Assembly (NCBI GenBank): GCA_937138275.1
Contig: CAKZOY010000559.1
Coordinates: forward strand, 1-5,758
Direction: 5' to 3'
DNA length: 5,758 bases
From: an uncultured Chloroflexota bacterium
Lineage (GTDB): Bacteria; Chloroflexota; Anaerolineae; B4-G1; DUEL01
Shown: one piece after another, positions 5,624 to 5,758 of the stretch
How the letters are laid out: every line of letters begins with the position of its first letter
Numbering within the stretch: position 1 is the stretch's first letter
The notes under the pieces: generated by a model
Seen by the model: only the letters and a program-made list of their open reading frames with translations
Told to the model about the DNA's origin: nothing
The model's database searches: none
Position numbers and translations under genes: made by a program

Positions 5624-5707
5624 AGATTGCAGATTGCAGATTGCAAATTGCAAATTGCAGATTGCAGATTGCAGATTGCAGATTGCAAATTGCAGATTGC
5701 AGATTGC
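5624..5707. repeat. 12-copy heptanucleotide tandem array upstream of mreB
   Basis: Twelve 7-bp units stand in perfect register over 84 bp. Nine are AGATTGC, and three (5645-5651, 5652-5658, 5687-5693) are AAATTGC. The only variation is A or G at the second position. The array ends 5 bases before the mreB Shine-Dalgarno site. Its 7-bp unit is not a multiple of three, and it is much more AT-rich than the surrounding genes, so it is not coding. It resembles in style the heptameric STRR repeats known from filamentous cyanobacteria, though the unit differs. Confidence 0.95.
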
Positions 5708-5711
5708 AGGT

Positions 5712-5758
5712 TTATGGGTTCTCTTCGGATGGGCGGCGGAGGCGACGGTGACCGGCGA
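5712..5758 (-). CDS. possible C-terminal end of a further leftward gene (partial)
   Basis: On the minus strand one frame runs open from the window edge for 14 codons (AGHRRLRRPSEENP) to a TAA at 5714-5712, just before the heptad array. Third positions are mostly G or C, as in the neighbouring genes, which mildly supports coding. A plus-strand ATG at 5714 is also open to the edge (MGSLRMGGGGDGDRR), but it has low-complexity content and only a weak ribosome binding site. The piece is too short to recognise a family. Confidence 0.3.
   Translation of the reverse strand, partial: AGHRRLRRPSEENP

Noticed and set aside
5624..5707. CRISPR-like regular array
   Set aside because: The units are contiguous 7-bp repeats with no spacers and there are no cas genes. 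It is a simple tandem array.
5624..5707. replication origin iterons or DnaA-box cluster
   Set aside because: The heptads do not match the DnaA box consensus, and no replication gene is present in the window.

Overview
The window is about 5.8 kb of compact, GC-rich bacterial DNA, mostly ordinary chromosome. It holds one rightward gene, five complete leftward genes and possibly the last few codons of a sixth leftward gene at the right edge. Nothing in it looks like a phage, insertion sequence, CRISPR array, toxin-antitoxin pair or defence system. The organism cannot be named from the sequence. High GC, strong Shine-Dalgarno sites on several genes, a solitary MreB-type gene and AT-richer short-period intergenic repeats would fit a Chloroflexota (Anaerolineae-like) genome, but that is an inference from memory of such genomes.

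Layout: (1) 1-110 is a non-coding repeat block: a long imperfect palindrome, a perfect 17-bp tandem duplication and a second hairpin. (2) 163-1197, plus strand, is a YeiH/UPF0324 membrane protein (putative sulfate exporter family) with a strong ribosome binding site. (3) 1208-1238 is a perfect 12-bp inverted repeat between convergent genes, a likely two-way terminator. (4) 1242-5608, minus strand, transcribed right to left: mreB-like, a GNAT acetyltransferase, rimO, an inositol-monophosphatase-family phosphatase, and a YhhN-family membrane protein. The last two overlap by one base and the first two are 14 bp apart, so these are probably two translationally linked pairs. A hairpin with a short T run separates the GNAT gene from rimO.

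The leftward genes do not form one obvious pathway: cell-shape filament, small-molecule or protein acetylation, ribosomal protein S12 methylthiolation, sugar/inositol phosphate hydrolysis, and ether-lipid (lysoplasmalogen) or related membrane metabolism.

The most interesting non-coding signal is that three leftward intergenic gaps (upstream of mreB, rimO and the phosphatase gene) are each filled by a different repeat with the same 7-bp period: 12 perfect-register heptads, 3-4 heptads and 8 degenerate heptads. Their units are related in sequence. The most interesting coding signal is that the MreB homologue keeps the catalytic glutamate but has replaced the phosphate-2-loop threonine and two other nucleotide-pocket residues. 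The rest is conventional housekeeping content.
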